From NCBI RefSeq assembly GCF_003390845.1, contig NZ_QMEK01000001.1:434001-498000 (forward strand): a stretch of 64,000 nt of DNA. Direction: 5' to 3'. The notes beneath the pieces are model-generated. The model saw only the letters and a list, made by a program, of their open reading frames with translations. It searched no databases and had not been told where the DNA came from. Position numbers and translations under genes: made by a program. Positions 17,770 to 27,531 of the stretch are shown here, piece after piece (the stretch's first letter is position 1; each line of letters opens with the position of its first letter). The DNA is from Tropicimonas sp. IMCC34043. Lineage in GTDB: Bacteria > Pseudomonadota > Alphaproteobacteria > Rhodobacterales > Rhodobacteraceae.

Positions 17770-18441
17770 ATGCGAACCGTCATCTTCGATCTCGACGGCA
17801 CCCTTGCCGATACCAGTGCCGATCTGATTGCCGCCGCCAACGCCTGCTTTCGCGACATGGGAGCGCTGCCGCAGCTCGATCCGGTAGCCGATGCCTCGAC
17901 GGCGTTCCACGGCGGCCGCGCGATGCTGCGGCTCGGGCTGGGGCGGCTCGGGATGGCGGAGCCCGCGGCGGAAGCCGAGGTCGATCGCTGGTATCTGCCG
18001 CTGCTGCGCCATTACGAAGCAGCCATTGATACCCATACCCGGCTTTATCCCGGTGCGATGGCGGCGGTCGAGGCGCTGCGCGATGACGGATTCGCGGTGG
18101 GGATCTGCACCAACAAGCCCGCGGCGCTGGCCGAGATCCTGCTGACCCGGCTTGGTGTGCGGGACGCTTTCGGTTCGCTCGTGGGCGCCGATACGCTGCC
18201 GGTCCGCAAACCCGATCCGGCGCCGTTTCATGCAGCTGTTGAGCGGGCAGGGGGCAACTCGGCCCGCGCCCTGCTGATCGGCGATACCGCGACCGACCGC
18301 GAAACCGCGCGCGCCGCCCGCGTGCCCTGTGTCCTGGTCACTTTCGGGCCGGACGGGCAGGGGGTGGCTACGCTCGCCCCCGAGGCGTTGCTTGACAGGT
18401 ACGAGGATCTGCCCGGTCTAGTCGTTGGGCTGCTCGGTTGA
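17770..18441 (+). CDS. gph: Phosphoglycolate phosphatase-like HAD hydrolase
   Basis: 223-residue HAD-superfamily phosphatase. Motif I FDLDGTLADT holds the nucleophile and acid aspartates; ICTNKP is motif II, the lysine in LPVRKPDPAPF is motif III and LIGDTATDRETARAA is motif IV. The cap-domain spacing fits Gph, which clears 2-phosphoglycolate. The ATG at 17770 is chosen (GGGG 6 bases upstream); the ATG at 17758 is an alternative that adds four residues. The 3' end overlaps the convergent cupin gene by 24 bases. Confidence 0.85.
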   Translation: MRTVIFDLDGTLADTSADLIAAANACFRDMGALPQLDPVADASTAFHGGRAMLRLGLGRLGMAEPAAEAEVDRWYLPLLRHYEAAIDTHTRLYPGAMAAVEALRDDGFAVGICTNKPAALAEILLTRLGVRDAFGSLVGADTLPVRKPDPAPFHAAVERAGGNSARALLIGDTATDRETARAARVPCVLVTFGPDGQGVATLAPEALLDRYEDLPGLVVGLLG

Positions 18442-18879
18442 GCCGCGCGATGTACCAGCCAAGGGGATGTCGAAATCCGGGGGCGCAAGAGTAAACCCCG
18501 TGAACTGGAAGGCGGGCGAGACCGTGCACCCGACCAGCGTCCATGGCCCCTGGGAGACTGCCGAGATCCAATGGCCTTTCGGCACGATGATCTGCGGCAA
18601 CTGGCCGAGGCCGAGGTTCGGGCCCAGCCGGTGTTCCTGTGCCGGGCCGCTTTCCGTCGCACTCAGCCGCAGAATCAGCGGATCGCCGCTATAGAAATGC
18701 CAGATCTCGGTGGCGTCAAGCCGGTGCCAGTGGCTGCGATCGCCGCGTTCCAGCAGATAGAAGATTGCGGTTCCCGCCGGCCGTCCTTCTGACCCTTCCT
18801 CGATCCATGTCTGGCGATACCAGCCGCCTTCAGGATGACGGATAAGTCCAAGATGGCTGATGATCTGGGCTGGGAACAT
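18418..18879 (-). CDS. Cupin domain protein (DUF985/Cupin_5)
   Basis: 153-residue single-domain cupin. It begins with the family block LGLIRHPEGGWYRQTW and continues with GTAIFYLLERGD, SHWHRLDATEIWHFY and LSATESGPAQEHRLG, then the end block GCTVSPAFQFTGFTLAPP. This matches the DUF985 family, whose biochemical role is not established. The ATG at 18879 has AGGAGG 10 bases upstream. It overlaps gph by 24 bases tail to tail. Confidence 0.88.
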   Translation of the reverse strand: MFPAQIISHLGLIRHPEGGWYRQTWIEEGSEGRPAGTAIFYLLERGDRSHWHRLDATEIWHFYSGDPLILRLSATESGPAQEHRLGPNLGLGQLPQIIVPKGHWISAVSQGPWTLVGCTVSPAFQFTGFTLAPPDFDIPLAGTSRGSTEQPND

Positions 18880-19148
18880 GCGGGCGTACCTCCTGAACGA
18901 CAAACAATGTCTCGAACAATAATTGTTGCCGCAGCGCGGCACACTGCCAAAGATGGTTCATCTCGTCGCACCCGGGCTGCGGGAAAATTCTCGAAATTTC
19001 TTTTGATTCAAGATAGTTGAGCGGCGGCCGCGCCAGAGGCATCGCCGAGTGGGAACAGGCTTTGCCCCTTGGACCGGGCGAATCCCGCCACGGCCCGCCG
19101 TGACGCGGTGCACTGCGAGCGTCGAACGCCCAGACGGGACCTGCTCTA

Positions 19149-19591
19149 TCAGACGGCCATGTCCGGCCGCACTTCGTCGTGTTCCGCCAGCCCGTCGAAC
19201 GCGTCGACCCAGTTCCAGCCATCGCGTTGCCGGTCTGCCGAAGCGGTCTGGCCCGACTGCGGATAGCGGGTGCAAAGCTGTCTGTCGGAGCCTTGGCCGG
19301 GGGGGGGGCGCGAATCTGCCATTCGCCAGGTTGCACGGCCTTGCCGCCCGGCGTGGCGCGAAAGGCGTCGCCATCCGTGGCAAGGTATTCGACCTGGGTG
19401 CCATTCCCCGGGCTGGGAGAGGTCGAGGCGGTGTTGCCGAGGAAGCTTGCCAGGCGGCTCGCGGACTGGGCGGCGGGCCGGGCATAGGTCATTGGGCTCA
19501 CCCCGCGGGGCGCGTAGCGTCCCGCCGCGACGGACCCGCTGCAGGCTGCAACGGATCCGAGCGCGGCGAGCGCCGCGAGTGGTGGGCCGAT
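19149..19591 (-). pseudogene. Small lipoprotein gene, frameshifted at a ten-G tract
   Basis: The minus-strand frame from about 19591 encodes a lipoprotein-type leader (RRIGPPLAALAALGSVAAC, lipobox VAAC), then PAAQSASRLASFLGNT and TQVEYLATDGDAF and PGEWQIRAPP. At 19299-19308 a run of ten G (C on the coding strand) shifts the frame. With 8 or 11 instead of 10, translation continues GQGSDRQLCTRYPQSGQT and ends DEVRPDMAV at a TGA (19149-19151), a sensible ~145-residue secreted protein. In the sequence as given, the frame runs into unrelated basic residues to 18830. No ATG, GTG or TTG precedes the leader in frame. It is a pseudogene, a contingency gene, or an assembly error in a homopolymer. Confidence 0.6.
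19299..19308 (+). repeat. Homopolymer run of ten G
   Basis: The longest mononucleotide run I noticed in the window; it lies within the small lipoprotein gene exactly where the frame breaks. Such tracts vary in length by slipped-strand mispairing and are also prone to sequencing error. Confidence 0.9.
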
Positions 19592-19596
19592 CCGCC

Positions 19597-20913
<1,317 letters not shown>

Positions 20914-21789
20914 TTATCTTTGGCGGGCGGCCGAGAAAAGTGCGCGTTCCCGCGCGAGGGTGTAGAGGCCGGACCCGATGATGAGCCCGGCCCCCGAAAG
21001 TGTCAGAAGATCGGGGCGTTCGCCGAACACGGCCATGCCGATGATCAGGGCGAAGAGCAGCCGCGAATAGCGGAACGGTGCGATGGCCGACAGATTGGCG
21101 ATCCGCACCGACTCGACCAGCATGTAGTAGGAGACGACGCCGAGGCTGACGGCGGTCGTCAGCATCCCGCCGGAGGCAAGCGTGAAGGGCGCGGCCCCGC
21201 CGCTGAACAGCAGCAGGACGCCGCCAAGCGGCACCGTCATGAAAAAGCCCCAGGTTGCAACCTGAAGCCCGGTCATGGTTCTCGGGATCCGCGGCGTCAC
21301 CACGTCGCGCGCGGCAAGCCCGACCGCGCCCAGCACCGCGAACAGGGCGGCCGGGTCGAAATCGGCGCCGCCCGGACGGATGATCAGAAGCATCCCGGCA
21401 AAGCCCACGAAGATCGCGGTCCAGCGCCGCCAGCCCACCGTCTCGCCCAGAAACAGCGCCGCCCCCATCGTCACCATCAGCGGGATCGACTGCTGGATTG
21501 CGGTCGCGGTCGAAATCGGGACCAGCGTCAGCGCGGTGACGAAACCGCCGGTTCCGACGATCTCGCACAGGTTGCGGCTGATCAGGGCACCGTTCAGAAG
21601 CTCGGGGGGAAACAGAGTCTGACGTTGCACAACCGTCAGGCAGGCGAATGCCAGCGTGCCCGCCAGCCCGATGAACAGAAGGATCTGTCCGACCGGCAGG
21701 CTGCTGGACACCTTCTTGATGAACATGTCTTCGAGGGCGAATCCGCCCATCGACAGGACCATCAATAGCGCACCGCGCAGGTTGTTCAT
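20914..21789 (-). CDS. EamA/DMT-superfamily transporter
   Basis: 291-residue membrane protein with about ten hydrophobic helices arranged as two EamA repeats, starting MNNLRGALLMVLSMGGFALEDMFI. Typical of drug/metabolite exporters; the substrate cannot be told. ATG at 21789 is chosen because the first helix begins there, with GGGAG about 10 bases upstream; the longer frame adds a non-membrane basic stretch. It lies upstream of eno on the same strand (42-base gap). Confidence 0.88.
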   Translation of the reverse strand: MNNLRGALLMVLSMGGFALEDMFIKKVSSSLPVGQILLFIGLAGTLAFACLTVVQRQTLFPPELLNGALISRNLCEIVGTGGFVTALTLVPISTATAIQQSIPLMVTMGAALFLGETVGWRRWTAIFVGFAGMLLIIRPGGADFDPAALFAVLGAVGLAARDVVTPRIPRTMTGLQVATWGFFMTVPLGGVLLLFSGGAAPFTLASGGMLTTAVSLGVVSYYMLVESVRIANLSAIAPFRYSRLLFALIIGMAVFGERPDLLTLSGAGLIIGSGLYTLARERALFSAARQR

Positions 21790-21979
21790 GAAGAGGGCTC
21801 CCGACGGCCGGCGGCCGCTTTGGCACACCTGTAAAGCGGATTTGGGGCGATAACAAAGCGCCAATGCGCCGCTGGGGCGGGAAACCCGCCATGCACGGAC
21901 TGCAAGCAATCGTCTGGGCGATCCGGCGCGACAGGGGCCGCGCCAGCGCCCCCTGCCGAAAGCGGCGTGCCAGACCCGA

Positions 21980-22819
21980 TCAGCGCTGGCGGCGCGCCAT
22001 GAAGGCAAGGCGTTCGAACAGATGCACGTCCTGTTCGTTCTTCAGCAGCGCGCCATGCAGCTTCGGCAGGGCCTCGGCACTGTCGCGGCGAAGATCCTCG
22101 GGGCCGAGGTCCTCGGCCAGCAACAGTTTCAGCCAGTCGAGCACCTCGGAGGTCGAGGGCTTCTTCTTCAGCCCCTGCTGGTCGCGGACCTGATAGAACT
22201 GGGTCAGCGCGGTGGTCAGCAGCGCCTGCTTTATGCCGGGAAAGTGAACCTCGACGATCTGCTTCATCGTCTCCATGTCGGGGAAGCGGATATAGTGGAA
22301 GAAACAGCGCCGCAGGAAGGCGTCGGGCAGTTCCTTTTCGTTGTTCGAGGTGATGATGACGACCGGGCGATGAACGGCGCGGATCGTCTCGCCGGTCTCG
22401 TAGACGTGAAACTCCATCCGGTCGAGTTCCTGCAGCAGGTCGTTGGGAAACTCGATGTCGGCCTTGTCGATCTCGTCGATCAGCAGAACCACCTTGCCGG
22501 GCGCCGAGAATGCCTCCCAAAGCTTGCCGCGCTTTATGTAATTTGCGATCTCGTGCACCCGTTCGTCGCCAAGCTGGCTGTCGCGCAGCCGGCTGACGGC
22601 GTCGTATTCGTAAAGCCCCTGCTGGGCCCGCGTGGTCGACTTGATGTGCCATTCGATCATCGGCAGATCGAGCGCCTGCGAGACCTGCCGGGCCAGCTCG
22701 GTCTTGCCTGTGCCGGGCTCACCCTTGACCAGAAGCGGCCGCTCCAGCGTGACCGCCGCGTTGACCGCAATCTTCAGATCGTCGGTCGCGACGTAGGAAT
22801 CGGTTCCAGAAAATTTCAT
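21980..22819 (-). CDS. MoxR-type AAA+ ATPase
   Basis: 279-residue AAA+ ATPase with Walker A GEPGTGKTE (~residues 36-44), Walker B LLIDEIDKAD, sensor 1 IITSNNEKELPDAFLRRC and the arginine finger. Family members act as chaperone-like ATPases that activate metal-dependent or multi-subunit enzymes, usually with a VWA-domain protein. The usual partner would be the next gene downstream, but here a DMT exporter gene follows, so no partner is visible. The ATG at 22819 has the purine-rich GGGAAAGAAAG just before it. Confidence 0.9.
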   Translation of the reverse strand: MKFSGTDSYVATDDLKIAVNAAVTLERPLLVKGEPGTGKTELARQVSQALDLPMIEWHIKSTTRAQQGLYEYDAVSRLRDSQLGDERVHEIANYIKRGKLWEAFSAPGKVVLLIDEIDKADIEFPNDLLQELDRMEFHVYETGETIRAVHRPVVIITSNNEKELPDAFLRRCFFHYIRFPDMETMKQIVEVHFPGIKQALLTTALTQFYQVRDQQGLKKKPSTSEVLDWLKLLLAEDLGPEDLRRDSAEALPKLHGALLKNEQDVHLFERLAFMARRQR

Positions 22820-23038
22820 CTTTCTTTCCCGCCTCTTGTTTGGCGTCGCTAACATGGGTGCCGCACTCGCCCGAGGGCACACTGCCTGCGCTTTTTGCCA
22901 GTGACAAGGCTTCCACCATAGAGTAATGAGCGCGCCGAGGGAGACAGGATGCCTGTGACGGACGACCATGTACCAGACCCGATGTCGGACGACGGTGACG
23001 TTCCTTCGAGACGGGGGAAAACGCGAGAAGGACTTGGG

Positions 23039-23461
23039 ATGAAGCAGGAAATATTTCTTCCTGAAGACTACCGCCCCGCGGAAGACGAACCCTTTATGAA
23101 CGAGCGCCAGACGGAGTATTTCCGGCGCAAGTTGTTGGCCTGGAAGGATGACCTGATGGCCGACAGTCGCGACACAATCGAGGGGTTGCAGGAAGGTACC
23201 CGCAACATTCCCGATGTGGCAGACCGCGCCAGCGAAGAGACCGACCGGGCGCTGGAGCTGCGGACCCGCGACCGCCAGCGCAAGCTGGTGGCCAAGATCG
23301 ACGCAGCGCTGCGCCGCATCGACGATGGCGAATACGGATACTGCGAGGAGACCGGCGAGCCGATCTCTCTCAAACGTCTCGATGCGCGGCCGATCGCGAC
23401 CCTGAGCCTCGAGGCCCAGGAACGCCACGAGCGTCGCGAGAAGGTTCATCGCGACGATTGA
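23039..23461 (+). CDS. dksA: DksA-type RNA polymerase-binding regulator
   Basis: 140-residue coiled-coil regulator that acts with ppGpp on RNA polymerase. Starts MKQEIFLPEDYRPAEDEPFM, the conserved alphaproteobacterial start; an N-terminal helix pair (residues ~35-105) carries the coiled-coil, with DRASEETDRALELRTRDRQ at the tip side. The finger has only one cysteine (YGYCEETGEPI) instead of four, so no classic zinc site; this is the form seen in Rhodobacterales. ATG at 23039 has AAGGA 7 bases upstream. Followed by a strong terminator. Confidence 0.95.
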   Translation: MKQEIFLPEDYRPAEDEPFMNERQTEYFRRKLLAWKDDLMADSRDTIEGLQEGTRNIPDVADRASEETDRALELRTRDRQRKLVAKIDAALRRIDDGEYGYCEETGEPISLKRLDARPIATLSLEAQERHERREKVHRDD

Positions 23462-23505
23462 CATCGCCGGCGCCACCAAGCGGCGCGGCGGGACTGCAAG
23501 ACCCC

Positions 23506-23540
23506 TGAACGCCGGACCGAACGTCCGGCGTTCCTTTTTT
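23506..23540 (+). terminator. Rho-independent terminator of dksA
   Basis: Perfect 10-base stem AACGCCGGAC/GTCCGGCGTT with a 5-base loop followed by CC and six T, about 45 bases after the dksA stop codon. Confidence 0.92.
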
Positions 23541-23563
23541 CCGGAATTCTGTGGAGTGCTGTC

Positions 23564-24733
23564 ATGGTTCTGATCGGTCAACGGATAACCGTTCTCGGTG
23601 CCGGGATCGGCGGGCTTGCGGCGGCGCTGGCGCTGGCGTTGCGCGGGGCTTCGGTCCGGGTGATCGAACAATCCCCCGAGATCGCCGAGGTCGGGGCGGG
23701 TCTGCAGATTTCACCGAACGGGTCGGCGGTGCTGGAAGCCCTTGGCCTCAAGGACGCGTTCGAGGCGGTCTCGATGGCCTCGAACGGCGCGGTGCTGCGC
23801 GACTTTGCTCGCGGGGCCGAGGTGTTGCGGCTCGATCTGACCGGTTTCGGCCGCTTCGGTCTGGTGCATCGTGCCGATCTGATCGCTGTGCTCGAACGCG
23901 GGGCCCGCGAGGCCGGGGTCGAGATTGTACTCGACCGGAAGGTTGCCGATGTGCGGCTTGACGGGCCCGCACCGGTCCTGCGGTTCGAGGATGGCACTGA
24001 AGAGGACGCCGCGGTGCTGGTCGGCGCCGACGGGCTGCATTCGCGCACCCGCGCCGCAATTCTGGGCGAGGCTGTGCCGTCGTTCACCAACCAGGTTGCC
24101 TGGCGGGCACTGGTGCCCATCACGCCGGGCGAGGTCGCCGACGAGGCGCAGGTCTTCATGGGGCCGGGGCGGCATCTGGTGGCCTATCCGCTGCGCGGCG
24201 GTACGGTTTTGAACCTCGTCGGGGTCGAGGAATTCGCCGACTGGTCGGCGGAGGGCTGGAACCATCCCGGCGAGCCCAAGCGGATGCGCGCGATCTTTGC
24301 CCGGTTCGGCGGGCCGGTGCAGGACTGGCTGACGCGGGTCGAGGACGTTCGGGTCTGGGGCCTGTTTCGCCATCCGGTCGCGCCGCGCTGGATTGCGCCG
24401 GGCGCCGCGCTGCTGGGCGATGCGGCACATCCGACGCTGCCGTTTCTCGCCCAAGGCGCCTGCCTTGCGCTCGAAGATGCCTGGGTTCTGGGGCAATCGC
24501 TTGCCGGGCACGACGGCGTCGACGCCGGGCTTGCCGCCTATCAGGCGGCACGGATTGAACGGGCCCGCCGGACGGTTGCGGCCGCAACCGCCAATGCGCG
24601 CAACTATCACCTGCGTTCGGTGCCGGTCCGGCGTGTCGCCCATGCCGGGCTGAGGATGATCGGCCGGGTCGCGCCAGACTTTATGCCCGACCGCTTCGCC
24701 TGGCTTTATTCCCACGACGTGACCAAAAGCTGA
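23564..24733 (+). CDS. FAD-dependent aromatic monooxygenase (salicylate hydroxylase-like)
   Basis: 389-residue group A flavin monooxygenase. The FAD-binding Rossmann motif is GAGIGGLAAALALALRG (residues ~11-27); the middle 'DG' motif is LVGADGLHSRTR and the ribose-binding 'GD' motif is LLGDAAHPTLPFLAQG. Close in pattern to salicylate and 6-hydroxynicotinate-type hydroxylases; the substrate cannot be read. ATG at 23564 with GGAG upstream, starting 24 bases after the dksA terminator. The convergent xerD stop lies 30 bases downstream. Confidence 0.9.
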   Translation: MVLIGQRITVLGAGIGGLAAALALALRGASVRVIEQSPEIAEVGAGLQISPNGSAVLEALGLKDAFEAVSMASNGAVLRDFARGAEVLRLDLTGFGRFGLVHRADLIAVLERGAREAGVEIVLDRKVADVRLDGPAPVLRFEDGTEEDAAVLVGADGLHSRTRAAILGEAVPSFTNQVAWRALVPITPGEVADEAQVFMGPGRHLVAYPLRGGTVLNLVGVEEFADWSAEGWNHPGEPKRMRAIFARFGGPVQDWLTRVEDVRVWGLFRHPVAPRWIAPGAALLGDAAHPTLPFLAQGACLALEDAWVLGQSLAGHDGVDAGLAAYQAARIERARRTVAAATANARNYHLRSVPVRRVAHAGLRMIGRVAPDFMPDRFAWLYSHDVTKS

Positions 24734-24762
24734 CGGGCAGCGCCGCGTTGACGGGGCGACGC

Positions 24763-25704
24763 TCAGTCGTCGCGCATCAACGGGTGGTGTTCCATCACCA
24801 GATCCTTCAGCCGTTCTTCGAGGACATGGGTATAGATCTCGGTGGTCGAGATGTCGGCATGGCCAAGCAGCATCTGGATCACCCGCAGGTCGGCGCCGCC
24901 CTCCAGCAGATGGGTGGCAAAGGCGTGGCGCAGGGTGTGCGGCGTCACCTTGTCGGGGTTGATGCCCGCGGCGACCGCCAGTTCCTTCACGAGGCCATAG
25001 AACCGATGCCGGGTCAGATGGCCGCTCTTGCCGCCCGAGGGAAACAGGAACTTCGACGCCGCACGTCCCTTGAGGCGGTCGGCCTCTTCGCGGGCATCGC
25101 GCAGCTCCAGCCACGCGGCCAGTGCGATGCGTGCGCCCCCGGACAGCGGCACCATGCGTTCGCGGCCGCCCTTGCCGCGCACCAGCAGCATTTCGGGCAG
25201 GCCGCGGGCCGCCGCCGCGGGCAGCGTCACCAGTTCGCTGACCCGCAGCCCGGTCGCATAAAGCATCTGCATCAGACAGCTGTTGCGAACCCGCTCGCCG
25301 TGGTTGCGCCCGCTGGTGGCCGCGGCCTCCATCAGCGCATCGACCTCGCCAAGGTTGAGCGTCTGCGGCAGCCGCGCCTCGCGTCCCGGACCCTTGATCT
25401 GGACTGCCGGGTTGTCCGTCCGCCAGCCCTCGTCGAACGAGAATCGATAGAGCTGGCGGATCGAGGACAACCGGCGCGCCCGGGTGGCCCGCGACAGGCC
25501 CTCGGCATCGCAGCCGATCAGATATCTTTCGACGTCATCGCGGGACGCATCCTGAAGGCTCAGCCGATTTGCGGCCAGCCAGCGGGCAAAGTCCTGCAGG
25601 TCGCGGCCATAGGCAAGAAGCGTGTTGCGCGCGGCGTTCAGTTCGGCCGCCTGTGCCTCGAGGAATGTCGAGATCCAGAGATCGGAGGTTGCCGGTCCCG
25701 TCAT
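24763..25704 (-). CDS. xerD: Tyrosine recombinase XerD
   Basis: 313-residue site-specific recombinase that resolves chromosome dimers at dif with XerC. N-terminal SAM-like domain (residues ~5-90) and C-terminal catalytic domain with the R in ATGLRVSELV, HTLRHAFATHLLEGGADL (His-x-x-Arg), LGHADISTTEIYTH (His and nucleophile Tyr). Its ATG overlaps the stop codon of the upstream secreted-protein gene (ATGA arrangement), so the two are probably translationally coupled. No other phage or integron feature is near, which favours housekeeping XerD over a mobile integrase. Confidence 0.93.
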   Translation of the reverse strand: MTGPATSDLWISTFLEAQAAELNAARNTLLAYGRDLQDFARWLAANRLSLQDASRDDVERYLIGCDAEGLSRATRARRLSSIRQLYRFSFDEGWRTDNPAVQIKGPGREARLPQTLNLGEVDALMEAAATSGRNHGERVRNSCLMQMLYATGLRVSELVTLPAAAARGLPEMLLVRGKGGRERMVPLSGGARIALAAWLELRDAREEADRLKGRAASKFLFPSGGKSGHLTRHRFYGLVKELAVAAGINPDKVTPHTLRHAFATHLLEGGADLRVIQMLLGHADISTTEIYTHVLEERLKDLVMEHHPLMRDD

Positions 25705-27248
25705 CTCGGTGGCTCCAGAAGCAGCAACTGCAGGGCTGCACGGCGCGCCGTGTCCTCGAGCCCGATGGAGCGCAGGAAAGCCAGATCGCCGGTGATATTG
25801 CGCGGATCGGCGCCGGATCCGTCGGCGAGGCCGCGCAGGGCGGTCAGCAGCGCCTCGCCGAGGCGCCCCTCCATCGCCAGTTGGGCGAGATCGTCGGGAC
25901 GCGGCGGCATCGGGGTGGCAAAAGCTGCGGCAACGGCAGCAGACCGGGCATCCCCGGGGATGTCGGCCGGCATGCCGCGGGCGAGCGAGGTCAGGAACCG
26001 CAACTCGGGGTCCTGCGGCGTCGGCGCCAGTGCCACGGTTTCATAGCTTCGCGACAACAGCCCGATCCGGGTTGCCAGCGCGCCGGCGGACCCGCCGAGA
26101 TCGAGCTGCACAAGCGGCAATCCGAACAACTCGGCAAAGGGGATCTGAAGTCCGACCGCCGCCATCGACTGCCAGGCGGGCTCCAACTGGCGTGCGACCG
26201 CGTCGCGGTCCTTGGCTGCGATGGCGTCCGACAGGCCCTGCACCGCAGCGATCCGGTCCCAGACCCCGCCAGAGGCCGCGGGGCTGCTTTCACGATAGAT
26301 CGCCAGCAGCACTTCGGGCGGCAGCGCACCGGCGCGGGCCAGCCGTTCGGCGGCCTCGGCGCGGGCTTTCCAGCCGGCAAGGGGGCGCAGGTCGGAATAG
26401 GCGAAGGCCAGCGGCAGCGAGCCTGTGGGCATCGCCTCGCCGATTGCCTCCATCATCCGGAAGGTCAGCGGCGTCGGGCGCGCGGGCGCCGAGATCGGCG
26501 GCAGCAGTTCGGCCAGATCGGCGTCGAGGAACTGCGCCAGCAGCGCATCCTCTTCTGGCGTAAGCTGCCCCAGCGCCTTGGCGGATTCGAGCGTCAGCGC
26601 CGCCGCCATCCAGTCGCCGGTTCGCGCCAGGCAGAAGATCCGCACCGGATAGGAAGGCGAGATCCCGGGCAAAGCCCGCATCCGGGCACAGGCCGTCTGT
26701 TCGCGCCCGGTCAGCAGGCCGACGTCAAAGGCGCGGCGGAACAGTTCGGGCGCGTTCGATCCCGACCGCTCCAGCAGCGCCTCCGCTTCTTCCACGGCGC
26801 CCCGCGCCAGCAGCGCGTCAATCCGCGCCTGCAGCATCGGTGCCCTGCCGGTCGATCCGCGCGGCGGGACCAGTTCGGCCAGCAACAATTGGTGCAGCTC
26901 CACCTGAACCGCCGGCAGCGGTTCCACCGGGAATTCGGCCAGCATCCGGCTGAGCGTCGTCACATCGGACGCGCCCCACAGATCGGCCGGCAGGCCGGTG
27001 ACCGATTGCGGCAACAGCCCGATGCCATCCGCCGAAGGCGGCTCCAGCGGCTCGATCGTGATGGTGTCGTCGGTGGCCGCGTCCGGGGCCAGCGAGGCGA
27101 TGGTCTCCTGCGGCTTTGCTGCCGGAACCGGCGGGGCGGCCAGGCTGCGCGACAGCCAGTCGATCGACGACAGCGGCTTTCCCGGATCCTTGGCCCAGGC
27201 CTGCGGCGCGCCGATCACCAGGCAGACGACGAGCGCGGCGAGCTTCAT
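25701..27248 (-). CDS. Secreted alpha-helical protein of unknown function
   Basis: 515-residue protein with a signal peptide (MKLAALVVCLVIGAPQAWA). The mature part is Ala/Leu-rich with long helices and no cysteine cluster, suggesting a TPR-like or helical-repeat fold; I recognise no named family. The ATG at 27248 is the first codon of the signal peptide. It stands between a 44-residue membrane protein (11-base gap upstream) and xerD (4-base overlap downstream), all on the minus strand and divergent from aroK-aroB. A periplasmic role is inferred from the leader only. Confidence 0.75.
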   Translation of the reverse strand: MKLAALVVCLVIGAPQAWAKDPGKPLSSIDWLSRSLAAPPVPAAKPQETIASLAPDAATDDTITIEPLEPPSADGIGLLPQSVTGLPADLWGASDVTTLSRMLAEFPVEPLPAVQVELHQLLLAELVPPRGSTGRAPMLQARIDALLARGAVEEAEALLERSGSNAPELFRRAFDVGLLTGREQTACARMRALPGISPSYPVRIFCLARTGDWMAAALTLESAKALGQLTPEEDALLAQFLDADLAELLPPISAPARPTPLTFRMMEAIGEAMPTGSLPLAFAYSDLRPLAGWKARAEAAERLARAGALPPEVLLAIYRESSPAASGGVWDRIAAVQGLSDAIAAKDRDAVARQLEPAWQSMAAVGLQIPFAELFGLPLVQLDLGGSAGALATRIGLLSRSYETVALAPTPQDPELRFLTSLARGMPADIPGDARSAAVAAAFATPMPPRPDDLAQLAMEGRLGEALLTALRGLADGSGADPRNITGDLAFLRSIGLEDTARRAALQLLLLEPPR

Positions 27249-27259
27249 GCGCGGCGCCC

Positions 27260-27394
27260 TCAGTCCACGTCCAGGGTCACGGGGGCGCTGACCCGCTGCT
27301 GTTCGGGCGCCAGATCGGCAAGATAGGCATAGCCCACCAACCCGATTGCACCGAGACTCACAAGCACCAGCAACATCTTGAGTAATCGCCACAT
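27260..27394 (-). CDS. Small single-pass membrane protein
   Basis: 44-residue protein, starting MWRLLKMLLVLVSLGAIGLV: one N-terminal transmembrane helix (residues ~3-25), then a short tail AYLADLAPEQQRVSAPVTLD expected outside the cytoplasm. The ATG at 27394 has AGGA nearby; longer in-frame starts add basic non-membrane sequence. It is the first gene of a three-gene run with the secreted helical protein and xerD. No named family recognised. Confidence 0.65.
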   Translation of the reverse strand: MWRLLKMLLVLVSLGAIGLVGYAYLADLAPEQQRVSAPVTLDVD

Positions 27395-27531
27395 TTCCTG
27401 CCTGACTTTCGTTCTGCCGACGCCTTCGTACGGGCGCCCAGGGTTTTTATACATGGCATCCCGGACGATTTCACGCCATTCAGGTGCAGAATGGGCGCTT
27501 CGGCAACACACTGCCGGGAAAGGGTAGCAGG

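Noticed and set aside
24763..25704. Tyrosine recombinase as a sign of a mobile element
   Set aside because: It matches housekeeping XerD; there is no attachment-site repeat, tRNA or phage gene near it.
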